Shown one piece after another: positions 17,067-25,162 of a stretch of 64,000 bases of DNA. Origin of the DNA: Syntrophaceae bacterium UBA6078. GTDB taxonomy: Bacteria; Desulfobacterota; Syntrophia; Syntrophales; UBA2210. Made by a program: the position numbers and the translations under genes. Position 1 is the stretch's first letter; each line of letters starts with the position of its first letter. Location of the stretch: positions 62,001 to 126,000 of the forward strand of contig DIXO01000059.1 in NCBI GenBank assembly GCA_002428735.1, in the 5' to 3' direction. The notes below the pieces were generated by a model that had not been told where the DNA came from, ran no database searches, and saw nothing but the letters and a program-made list of their open reading frames with translations.

Positions 17067-18388
17067 TGGATCCAAGCGTCGTTGGCATACTGGGCATCAT
17101 TCTCCTGTTAGCCCTTTTGGTGGTGGGGGTTCATATCGGCGTGGCGCTCGGTCTTGTTGGAATCATCGGGAGTGCTTTAATCGTCGGATTTGAGGCGTCG
17201 GTTTACTCTTCCGTGTCCAACATCTACCATAAGATCGCCAGCTACGAGCTTATAACGATTCCACTGTTTATTCTCATGGGCTACATGGCATCCGGCGGTG
17301 GAATAAGCGAAAAGACCTATAAGACTCTGAACGCTTGGGTGGGCAAGATTCGCGGTGGTATCGGCATTTCTACTGTTTTTGCCTGTACCGCTTTCGGCGC
17401 GGTATGCGGTTCATCGATGGTGACTGCGGCAGTCTTTGCGCGCCTCTGTGCTCCCGAAATGCGAAAGCATGGCTACGATAAAAAGCTTGCTTATGGCATT
17501 TGCGCCGCGGGAGGTGTAATCGGAATGCTCATTCCTCCGAGTATTGTTATGGTGATCTATGGGGTAATGGCCGGAGAATCAACGGGGAAGCTACTCATTG
17601 CAGGCATAACTCCAGGCCTGCTGCTGACCGTACTTTTCAGCGTACTTATTGTGATAATAAGCAGGCTTAAAAACAGCTTAGTTCACCCCGACGATCATCC
17701 GGTGGAGTATACTTGGAAAGAAAAATTCAAACTGCTCGGCAATATATGGCAGGTTCTGTTGGTTGCTGTAATCTTGTTTGGAGGCATCTTCGGTGGTGTC
17801 TTCAATCCAACCGAGGCCGCTGCCGTGGTAACGGTGGTTCTCATGGTGCTCTTAGTTATGAGTAAATGGTGTGAATCAGGCGCCATATTCAAAGAATCTT
17901 TCAGGGAAACCGGCTCTACCACGGCGATGATTTTTCTGGTCATGGGCAGTGCCACCGTTTTCTCCCAGTTTCTGGTTCTGACGGGCATAACAGAACGTAT
18001 CGTCTCATTCGTTATCGGCGCCGATCTGTCTCCCATCCTTTTCATCTTACTGGTGGTTGCCACCTACATGCTCTTGGGCTGCCTGCTTGACAGCATCTCG
18101 ATGCTGTGTATCACCATTCCCCTGTTCAATCCCATAGTCTACCAGCTTGGTATAGACCCTATCTGGTATGCTGTCATCGTTGTCTTGACTATTCATGCAG
18201 GATTAATTACACCCCCGGTGGGGCTGAATGTCTATGCCACCTATGCTGTAGCAGAAAAGGATGTGACCCTCGAAGAAATTTTCTATGGCGTCTTGCCTTT
18301 CGCGATCGCAATGCTTGTAGCAATAGGGATCGTAATCTACTGGCCGTCACTAAGCACCTTTTTGCCTGAATTGATGCTCGCGAAGTAG
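17063..18388 (+). CDS. dctM: TRAP transporter large permease subunit (DctM)
   Basis: 441 residues from the ATG at 17063, which overlaps the dctQ stop; the open frame upstream of this point is antisense-like extension inside dctQ. Around twelve membrane helices are visible. GYMASGGGISEKTYKTLNAWVGKIRGGIGISTVFACTAFGAVCGSS and GGVIGMLIPPSIVMVIYG, then LLGCLLDSISMLCITIPLFNPIV and HAGLITPPVGLNVY are the signature loops of DctM. Energy comes from a sodium or proton gradient. Substrate is unknown. Confidence 0.92.
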   Translation: MMDPSVVGILGIILLLALLVVGVHIGVALGLVGIIGSALIVGFEASVYSSVSNIYHKIASYELITIPLFILMGYMASGGGISEKTYKTLNAWVGKIRGGIGISTVFACTAFGAVCGSSMVTAAVFARLCAPEMRKHGYDKKLAYGICAAGGVIGMLIPPSIVMVIYGVMAGESTGKLLIAGITPGLLLTVLFSVLIVIISRLKNSLVHPDDHPVEYTWKEKFKLLGNIWQVLLVAVILFGGIFGGVFNPTEAAAVVTVVLMVLLVMSKWCESGAIFKESFRETGSTTAMIFLVMGSATVFSQFLVLTGITERIVSFVIGADLSPILFILLVVATYMLLGCLLDSISMLCITIPLFNPIVYQLGIDPIWYAVIVVLTIHAGLITPPVGLNVYATYAVAEKDVTLEEIFYGVLPFAIAMLVAIGIVIYWPSLSTFLPELMLAK

Positions 18389-18436
18389 AGACGTATACTT
18401 GAAAACAGGATCCACTTTTGAAAGGAGATATGTAGC

Positions 18437-19525
18437 ATGAAGAAGAAAATTCAATTACTTGGTACCATCGTTGCGTTAGTGCTGGTAATGGGTCTGGCTG
18501 GAATGATGCCGTCTTCGGCCGAGGCTCAGAATGATCCGATTAAACTGCGCGTTGCCGGTACCTTCCCGCCGCCGACTGTGTCCATGCAAAGCTCACTCGC
18601 CAAGATGTGGCTGGATGAAGTGACACGCAAGACGAACGGGAGGGTTACGTTCCAGACTTTCTGGGGTGGTGCGCTGGGCAAACCCCAGGAGCACGTCACC
18701 CTTGTCGAGAGAGGCATGGCTGACCTGGTTCTCACAAACCTGCATTTTACTCCCGGCAAGTTTCCGCTGGCCCAATTCGAATATGTGTTCCCCTTCGGGC
18801 CTGAGGATCCGGTCATAGTGACAAAGGCGAAGCGCCAGCTATATGAAGAATTCCCTGAATTTGCCAAGGATCATGACAAATATAATTTTATTCAGTTATT
18901 TAACGGTCCGGCCTGTGTTTACCAGATTCTGTCAAGGGAGCCGGTAACGAAGCTGGAGGACTTTAAAGGCAAAAAAATCACGCTGATCGGGCGTTATTTC
19001 GGACGCTGGGTTGAGGCTGCCGGAGCAGTGCCTGTCGTCGCCCCGGCAGCGGACCGGTACACGATGCTTCAGACGAAAGTTGTTGACATGGACATGTTGC
19101 CCCTGGATATGTTCGCGGCTTTTAAGATTCAGGAGCAAGCCCCCAATCTGGTCATTGTAGATGCGCTGATGGGTAATTTCGTCGATTTCCTCGTCAACAA
19201 GAAAACCTTTGGCAAACTGCCGAAGGACATTCAGGACATCTTTATCCAAACCGGAAAAGAAGTAGAGTTGAAAGCCGCGGAGATGGAAGTGCCCAAGTGG
19301 ACGGACAAGATAATGAAGGAATTCGAAGGCCGAGATGTCAAAGTCTTCCGTCTTTCAAGTGAGGATCGAATGAAATGGGCCAACATGGTTGAAGATATTC
19401 CAGCCGAATGGGCCGCCGAGGTCACCGGACAGGGATATCCCGGCTGGAAAATCGTCGAGAGATACCAAGAAATCTGCGCTGACCTGGGATACAAATGGCC
19501 GCGCAAATGGGGTATTAAAAAATAA
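18437..19525 (+). CDS. dctP: TRAP transporter periplasmic substrate-binding protein (DctP family)
   Basis: 362 residues with an N-terminal signal peptide (KKK, hydrophobic stretch, cleavage near AEA-QN around residue 30). The mature part shows the DctP pattern: KLRVAGTFPPP, MWLDEVTRKTNGRVTFQTFWGGALGKPQEHVTLVERGMADL, and LEDFKGKKITLIGRYFGRWVEAAGAVPV, where an Arg usually binds the ligand carboxylate. A strong AAAGGAG precedes the start. Placed 48 bp after dctM, in the usual three-component operon. It delivers an organic acid to DctQM. Confidence 0.9.
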   Translation: MKKKIQLLGTIVALVLVMGLAGMMPSSAEAQNDPIKLRVAGTFPPPTVSMQSSLAKMWLDEVTRKTNGRVTFQTFWGGALGKPQEHVTLVERGMADLVLTNLHFTPGKFPLAQFEYVFPFGPEDPVIVTKAKRQLYEEFPEFAKDHDKYNFIQLFNGPACVYQILSREPVTKLEDFKGKKITLIGRYFGRWVEAAGAVPVVAPAADRYTMLQTKVVDMDMLPLDMFAAFKIQEQAPNLVIVDALMGNFVDFLVNKKTFGKLPKDIQDIFIQTGKEVELKAAEMEVPKWTDKIMKEFEGRDVKVFRLSSEDRMKWANMVEDIPAEWAAEVTGQGYPGWKIVERYQEICADLGYKWPRKWGIKK

Positions 19526-19569
19526 CGGGATCACGCACTGATCCAAACGAAACCGTACCAATAGTTTTT

Positions 19570-19609
19570 CCGATTGTGGGAGACACTTTATTGCGTAGCC
19601 CACAATCGG
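19570..19609. repeat. 11-bp perfect inverted repeat after dctP
   Basis: CCGATTGTGGG (19570-19580) pairs with CCCACAATCGG (19599-19609) across an 18-base loop. It stands 45 bases after the dctP stop. No T-run follows on either strand, so it may be a transcript-stabilising or processed 3' stem rather than an intrinsic terminator. Confidence 0.7.
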
Positions 19610-19635
19610 AACTGACGATACTGGAGTTTGAAAAC

Positions 19636-19716
19636 ATGAGTACGATTGAATTGGCAGGAAAAACCTATGAAGTCGACGGGGAAGGATTCCTTCTGCCTAA
19701 GGAGTTTGAAAAGTAG
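19636..19716 (+). pseudogene. DsrC/TusE-like N-terminal relic
   Basis: A 26-codon reading STIELAGKTYEVDGEGFLL is closely like the first strand pair of DsrC/TusE sulfur carriers (I-x-GK-x-x-x-x-D-x-x-GFL), which shuttle persulfide on C-terminal Cys. It then stops at TAG (19714-19716); the frame continues AEEHWKANH, resembling the later HW motif of the family, to a second stop at 19756. The central helices and the C-terminal Cys arm are absent, so this is a truncated remnant rather than a working gene. The family call is from a short stretch. Confidence 0.5.
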
Positions 19717-20188
19717 GCTGAGGAACACTGGAAGGCAAACCACCATACTTATAATTAGTTCTATAAGATGAGCATTAAACCTAGCAGATTTTTCCCGTGT
19801 GCTTGAAGATTTAAAGAGATTGTGATGAGGCAGCTCAAACTTAATAGGTGTTTAATTTCAGATTCAGAAATTTCGATTGGAAACACGATATGCACCCTTC
19901 ACGGCAACTATAGAGCTTGTTGCAAGGGGGTCGCTTTGCTTTATGGACGATTGATGAGGGAAAATGAAACATTATGCTTGATGAATAATTCTAAATGCTT
20001 AACGGGTTGGATTACGTGATAAACCTCCCTTTACGAGAAACTCTGGTTTATGCTAGTCTCGATTATGTTGCTGGTGAAGTAAAGAAGGTCGGCACCTTGG
20101 GGTATCTAGGATTAAAATTGAAAAAATTAAATGGATCATAAAGCACCCTAAAAGGAGTGATTAAAATAAATAACCTAGAGGTAAAGAA
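19717..20188. other. gene-poor interval with decayed coding sequence
   Basis: About 470 bases, AT-rich. A 65-codon open frame at 19822-20019 has no recognisable family and no good ribosome site. From about 20016 another frame reads INLPLRETLVYASLDY and onward to a stop near 20140, also unrecognised; both look like fragments. A purine-rich AAAGGAG at 20149 is too far from the next gene to be its ribosome site. Confidence 0.4.
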
Positions 20189-20686
20189 ATGGCAAACGAC
20201 AAGCTAAAAAAAGCCTACAATAGAGGTTTTGCTTTCGAACGGGATTTCGGTGGTTGCGCACAGTGTGCTGTCGGCGCACTTTACGAGATCTATCCTGAGC
20301 TAAAGAATGCAGATATTTTCAAGGCTGCTTCGGGCCTCGGTGGTGGTGTGGGACTGACTACGAAAGGAGGGTGCGGTGGGCTTGTGGGTGCGGCCATGGT
20401 TGTCAGCCAAATGACTGGTCGTACTCTTGATAACATCGCCGATCCAGAGAAACAGCGGTTTGTTGCTTATCGTCTAGCCGAAAAGCTAATCAATAAATTT
20501 CTGGATGAATACGGAACGGTTACCTGTGAGAAGATTCAGAAAAAACTCATGGGTCGTTCATTTGATATGTATGAGGAATGGGATGAGTTTATAGCCGCGG
20601 GAGGTCATACCACAGCCTGTACTTCAGTGGTGGGAAATGCAACTCGGTGGGCAGCCGAATTGATTGAGGAAATCAAGAAAAAATAG
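20189..20686 (+). CDS. C_GCAxxG_C_C family redox protein (Cys form)
   Basis: 165 residues. FGGCAQCAVGALYEIYPEL, ASGLGGGVGLTTKGGCGGLVGAAMVVSQMTGR and the later TCEKIQKKLMG carry the spaced Cys residues and Gly-rich loop of the C_GCAxxG_C_C family, whose members are thought to be redox-active; no reaction is established. The family's final Cys pair is partly retained (HTTACTSVV). It lies downstream of the TRAP operon in the same accessory segment. Compare the selenocysteine relative at 29190-29708, which has a different C-terminus (DCRTLSGCDY). Confidence 0.8.
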   Translation: MANDKLKKAYNRGFAFERDFGGCAQCAVGALYEIYPELKNADIFKAASGLGGGVGLTTKGGCGGLVGAAMVVSQMTGRTLDNIADPEKQRFVAYRLAEKLINKFLDEYGTVTCEKIQKKLMGRSFDMYEEWDEFIAAGGHTTACTSVVGNATRWAAELIEEIKKK

Positions 20687-21342
20687 TGTTTCCTACTGGG
20701 CTGCTATTCCTTTTTTTGATACTTTAATTTTGAGGATTGCATGCCAGTTTTTAATACTCAAAACGTCTGGCAGCTGGCAGAAACAAGAGCAACAAATCAT
20801 TGCAGCTTCCGAAAGATATCCTGCGCTTGAAAGTCAGTGAATCGGTCTCTCTCGCTTCCTTTTATGGGGTTGGGATATTCCCTGTGTCATAGGTAAAATG
20901 ATGGATGCTCTGCTTGATGGGAAATTTGGGCAAAAAATAGGCGGTACCCTCAAGTATAATATTTCTCATGATGAGCCATACTGCTTAGTAGGTAATCTTC
21001 CATTCGACAGACAATCTGTTCTTTGTGTCCTGCAATATGGAAGCCTATTCCTTCGAAGTCCAGTTCTCCCTTGATTTCCGTGGTAGTCAGGTATTTTCAG
21101 TGTGATTTCGAGATGCTGATCGGAATCTATTCGACATGGGGTCAGATATATTTTTCACATTAAAAATAGCAACAGTCCATAATCAGGCGGAAAAAATATC
21201 CTAGTTATGGATGTCGAGGTTTAACTTCAATAACAATCTGCAGCCACCCATGAGGCTTGTGGCGTGCCTCATTCTCTCCCGTTTCCGGGTGGTAGAAAAC
21301 CTCATGTCATATTGCCTCATGGCTTTGTTTCCATGGTTTGGC
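20687..21342. other. intergenic interval without a supported gene
   Basis: About 650 bases between convergent genes. Every frame is broken repeatedly; the longest uninterrupted stretches (for example at 20895-21060) look protein-like in places but match no family I know. It most likely contains decayed coding sequence. No tRNA-like fold or array was seen. Confidence 0.4.
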
Positions 21343-22755
21343 TCAGTGCCCCCCTCTCGCTGTATAGAAGCTTTGAAATCCGTATTTTTTCAATTTGCGC
21401 CAGAGGGTTGCATTACTGACTGCCAGGCGCTTTGCCACCCCAGATATTTTTTTTTCTTCCTTCAATGTTTTGAGAAGCACTTTTTTTTCAAATTCTTCCA
21501 GATACTCCTGTAGAGAGCAATTCTCACAGAAATTGAAATCAAACACCTGTTCTTCATTCAATACGACTTCATTAAAACCCTCGGCTTTTATGATATCGTG
21601 CGGCGACATGACGATGAGCCTCTCGATGAGGTTTTTGAGTTCGCGCACATTGCCAGGATAATCAAGCATTGTCAGCTTCCGTTGCAAATCACGATCAGGT
21701 ATCTTCCGTGTTCCGAACATTTTATTCGATAATTCAAAGAAGTGTTTAATAAGAAAAGGAATTTCATCGCGACGTTCCCGCAGAGGTGGTATCTTGATGG
21801 ATGCAACATTCAACCGGAAGTACAAATCTTCCCTGAACAGGTGCTGCTCGACCATCTCCTTGAGATTTTTATTTGTGGCCGCGATGATCCGCACATCGAC
21901 CTTCTTATGGATGCTTCCTCCGATTTTTAAAATCTTTTTTTCATCAATCACTTTTAACAATTTTACCTGCAAGGAAGGAAGCAGTTCGCATATCTCGTCG
22001 AGAACCAATGTTCCCCCGTCGGCCAATTCAAACTGACCGAGTTTGCCCTTTTCACTTGCTCCGGAAAATGCTCCCTTTTCGTATCCGAACAATTCCGACT
22101 CGAGAAGGTTTTCGGGGATTGCCCCGCAATTAATCGATATGAACGGCTTGTTTGCTCTGCTGCTCGCTTTGTGAATGATCTCACTTAACTTGGTTTTTCC
22201 GACCCCCGATTCTCCCAGCAACAAGACATTCACATCATACTGCGCTATGCGCAGCGCCACTTGGAGGCATTCGTTCATTTTTTTGTTGCGCACCAGGATA
22301 CCGTAGTCGGGTTCATCAACAAGGTCGGGTTTCAGATAGAGTGTCTCGTCCTCGGCTTCTAGAATATTTGCGTAGCCAAGAAGTTGATTCATCTTTGTAA
22401 TTTCGGTTATGTCCCGGAAATTTGCTACGACATAGATCATTTTCCCTTTTTCATCGAAAACAGGTGACCCTGTTACCATGGCGGATCTTCCTGTTCGACT
22501 ATAACTGTGCACCATTGTTGTCGGTATTTTTGTTTTTGTCACCTCGAATACGACCGCCCGTTTGAGGATGTTCTTGTCGATCATATCCTTGAGGTTCTTG
22601 CCAACGATTTCTTTTTTCTTTATACCGGAGAGGGTCTCATAGGCTCGGTTTGCCTTGATGACATTTGCCTTTGCATCTGAAATAAGAATTCCATCATAAG
22701 ATGCATCGAGGATTTCATCGATATAGTCGTTTATTTCTTTTTGCCCCATGTTCAT
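21343..22755 (-). CDS. PAS-domain sigma-54-dependent transcriptional activator
   Basis: About 470 residues; the frame extends to 22800, but the ATG at 22755 follows GAGGAA at a proper distance. A PAS sensor occupies roughly residues 1-115 (YDGILISDAKANVIKANRAYETLSGIKKKEIVGKNL). The AAA+ core has Walker A GESGVGKT, the sigma-54 contact loop as GAFSGA (Ser for the usual Thr), Walker B GTLVLDE and the arginine-finger region REDLYFRLNV. The C-terminus ends in a Fis-type helix-turn-helix (GVAKRLAVSNATLWRKLKKYG). It probably controls the nearby hydrolase-TRAP genes from a small-molecule signal. Confidence 0.92.
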   Translation of the reverse strand: MNMGQKEINDYIDEILDASYDGILISDAKANVIKANRAYETLSGIKKKEIVGKNLKDMIDKNILKRAVVFEVTKTKIPTTMVHSYSRTGRSAMVTGSPVFDEKGKMIYVVANFRDITEITKMNQLLGYANILEAEDETLYLKPDLVDEPDYGILVRNKKMNECLQVALRIAQYDVNVLLLGESGVGKTKLSEIIHKASSRANKPFISINCGAIPENLLESELFGYEKGAFSGASEKGKLGQFELADGGTLVLDEICELLPSLQVKLLKVIDEKKILKIGGSIHKKVDVRIIAATNKNLKEMVEQHLFREDLYFRLNVASIKIPPLRERRDEIPFLIKHFFELSNKMFGTRKIPDRDLQRKLTMLDYPGNVRELKNLIERLIVMSPHDIIKAEGFNEVVLNEEQVFDFNFCENCSLQEYLEEFEKKVLLKTLKEEKKISGVAKRLAVSNATLWRKLKKYGFQSFYTARGGH

Positions 22756-22860
22756 ATTGAATTCTTCCTCGAATGTATTTGCTGGATAGTATGTTATCAT
22801 ATATGCGGGTTTTAATATTTTTTCGGCACCAGTTCATCTTTAAAAATTTAATGGAATGTT

Positions 22861-23622
22861 TCAGCTGATGTTACTTTGGTTAGTGAGATGTTCCGGTAAG
22901 GTTTTTCCGCCGCCGGATAGCTCGCGCACACACGCTGTTACAATTTTAAGAATAGCACTCATATTCCTGCGGGCGGCCTGAGCGATTTTTCCCGAAGACA
23001 ACGGTTCTTCTGCGAGGCCATGGCCGAAGTTATCAACGGAGCAGATGGCGGCGTAGGAGAGACCCAGTTCAGCCGCGACGGTTGCCTCGCTTGCCATGGT
23101 CATCCCCACGATATCGGCGAACTGCGACATGAGCCGTATCTCGGCCTTGGTCTCCAGCCTCGGTCCCGAGGTCTGCCAGTACACGCCGGCCTCCCTGATC
23201 CCTATACCGAGTTTCCCGGCTATCGCGATGAGTTTTTTTCGCATTTCCCCGCCCAAGGCGGGTGTTATGTGGACGGCCCTGTCATCAAAGACAGTGGGTA
23301 TGCCCGAAAGAGCGATATAATCGTCGGGTATAACAATCGTGCCCGGCGGTATGCTCGTCTTCAGCGATCCGGTGGAATTGATCCCGATCACCTCCTGAAC
23401 ATCCATTTCTTTCAGTGCCGCCAGGTTCGCCCGGTGGTTGATGTTGTGCGGAGGAATGGCCTGTTTCAGGTCAACGCCGTGTCGCGCAATGAAGGCGAGC
23501 GTCTCCGAGGTACAGACGACAGCACGTCCGAATTCGTTTTCCACAGGTACTTTTTCGAGACTTTTAAAGATACCCTCTTCATGCACCGGGATGGTGCCTG
23601 ATATGATGCCGACCCTTTTCAT
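22861..23622 (-). CDS. S-methyl-5'-thioadenosine/thioinosine phosphorylase-type nucleoside phosphorylase
   Basis: 253 residues of the PNP/MTAP fold. RVGIISGTI, PPHNINHRANLAALKEMDVQEVIGINSTGSL, SGPRLETKAEI and GMTMASEATVAAELGLSYAAICSVDNFGHG are the conserved blocks: the Arg and Thr/Ser that bind phosphate, and the Met-Ala-Glu base/ribose site. The family splits the nucleoside glycosidic bond with phosphate; methylthioadenosine and methylthioinosine forms differ at a few residues and cannot be separated confidently here. It serves methionine salvage. Single gene, facing away from the usp gene. Confidence 0.85.
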   Translation of the reverse strand: MKRVGIISGTIPVHEEGIFKSLEKVPVENEFGRAVVCTSETLAFIARHGVDLKQAIPPHNINHRANLAALKEMDVQEVIGINSTGSLKTSIPPGTIVIPDDYIALSGIPTVFDDRAVHITPALGGEMRKKLIAIAGKLGIGIREAGVYWQTSGPRLETKAEIRLMSQFADIVGMTMASEATVAAELGLSYAAICSVDNFGHGLAEEPLSSGKIAQAARRNMSAILKIVTACVRELSGGGKTLPEHLTNQSNIS

Positions 23623-24443
23623 ACTAGCCTCCTCAGGCTATTGGCGTTGAAGTGAGAGCGTAATTTCTACCAGATTCCATGCACCCTGTCAAAATGCTTA
23701 CAGAGTATCGTTGAATTAGTGCTTGACATTACGAGAGCGAGCAGGAGCGTACCATGAAGGAAGATGGACTATTGCTGTATCTAACCGATTAAGATTTCAG
23801 ATAAATTATTCAAGCGAAGGGATCCATTCTAGTGCTTCCCTGTGCTCACTTCATCTGACGGGTATGGGCATAGCGGCTCGGCTGTGTGACGAGATGCTTC
23901 GATTTCCAGGTGTAGTTCTGTCGCAGCGCAATGCGCTATCACCAGAAGCTACCGGGCACGATCATATAATCGCAAGTCGGTAGGAAGGCGAATGCCTTTC
24001 TCCTGTACCATGGTATCCACATTGATGTGGGTAAGCTGGGACGGTTCCATTGCTTTGTGTTATAAGAACTTTTTATTACTGGAGAAAAATCTAGAATGGA
24101 TGGTCTTATAAGTCAAGACAATATCCTCAAAAGTCGGAGCGTGGTCACGCTTCTTACCAATTGTAATCTAGTTTGTTCGTTGAGGGTGACGAGGCATTTT
24201 TTTCAGGAAGAAGCCCACGGGAACAGTCATAAAAGATATTGCCTTGCCTATCCTTTCGTCAATCTTGCACCATTCCCTTAACAAGTCCCAGAATTGTGTG
24301 GATACACAATCGATTATTACCGTTTGAAAGCTTCACCTTTAAATTTCTTGATAATAGCTGATTATATTGTTACTCTAATCGCACAATTAACATCCAACAA
24401 ATGGGCTTGTGAGATAAGCCCGACCTGAGACAGGAGGTGCATC
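23623..24443. other. 820-base interval between divergent genes, no supported gene
   Basis: Frames are short and broken. Two open stretches (23723-23983 and 24096-24281) show no family resemblance and no good ribosome site. A GGGCTT/AAGCCC stem at 24404-24422 lies just ahead of the usp ribosome site and might influence its translation. No tRNA, riboswitch or array was recognised. Confidence 0.4.
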
Positions 24444-24917
24444 ATGGCTGAACGCATTTTAGTTCCGTTGGACGGTTCAAGTTTTGGTGAAGCGGCTTTG
24501 AAATACGTTATTTCGTTTCTCGCCGATATGAATCCAAAAAGAAAAGTAACGGTTGTACTACTCCATGTCATAAACAATCTTACCCATGTGATTGATGTGC
24601 AAGGAGAAGGGGAAATCCCTGTGGTTCTTCACTACACTCCCGAGGAGATAGAGAAGATGAAACAGAAAATCCTCACCTATCTCACTCGTGCATCAAAGGC
24701 TCTGCAGGCAAGTGGCGCAGAGGTTGAGAGCCAGATTTTTGTTGGGGAAAACCCTGCTGAAGAGATCATTAAAGCTGAAAAAGAGTTGAAATGCGATCTT
24801 GTTGCCATGTCCACTCATGGAAGATCAGGGCTGGGTCGCTTTGCATTTGGGAGTGTCGCTGACAAGGTGTTACGGGGTGGCACCCTTCCCGTATTGTTGG
24901 TACGGGCAAAGAAGTAG
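24444..24917 (+). CDS. universal stress protein (UspA family)
   Basis: 157 residues, one Usp domain. ILVPLDGSSFGEAALKYV is the first strand and ATP-side loop; STHGRSGLGRFAFGSVADKVLRGGTLPVLLVR holds the G-2x-G-9x-G-(S/T) nucleotide-binding motif, so it should bind ATP. UspA proteins act in stress survival, mechanism mostly unknown. The start follows AGGAGGTG closely. Single gene; a tRNA on the opposite strand is 65 bp downstream. Confidence 0.92.
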   Translation: MAERILVPLDGSSFGEAALKYVISFLADMNPKRKVTVVLLHVINNLTHVIDVQGEGEIPVVLHYTPEEIEKMKQKILTYLTRASKALQASGAEVESQIFVGENPAEEIIKAEKELKCDLVAMSTHGRSGLGRFAFGSVADKVLRGGTLPVLLVRAKK

Positions 24918-24982
24918 GTGGGTATCTCAAAAAAATCCGGGGGTAGCCAAATCGCTAACACCCCGGAATCTCATAGATAAAA

Positions 24983-25057
24983 TGGTAGGCGGTACTGGAT
25001 TTGAACCAGTGACTTCTACCGTGTGAAGGTAGCACTCTCCCGCTGAGTTAACCGCCC
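24983..25057 (-). tRNA. tRNA-Val (anticodon CAC)
   Basis: 75 bases including encoded CCA. Read on the minus strand: acceptor arm GGGCGGT pairing with ACCGCCT, D arm with AGCGGGAGAGT, anticodon arm CTACC-TTCACAC-GGTAG placing CAC at positions 34-36, and T arm with the GTTCAAATC loop. CAC reads the Val codon GUG. The first acceptor pair is G-U. Confidence 0.93.
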
Positions 25058-25162
25058 GGTATGTGTTTTGTTGATATCCCAAAGAACTTTCTTTTTCAAG
25101 ACAAAAATAGGGAATCACCATGATACCGCTCATGTCATGAATGCGGCGTTCGCGCAAAACAA

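Noticed and set aside
19636..19758. TAG as pyrrolysine in the DsrC-like reading
   Set aside because: Even with read-through the product ends 14 codons later and lacks the DsrC core and Cys arm, so decay explains it better.
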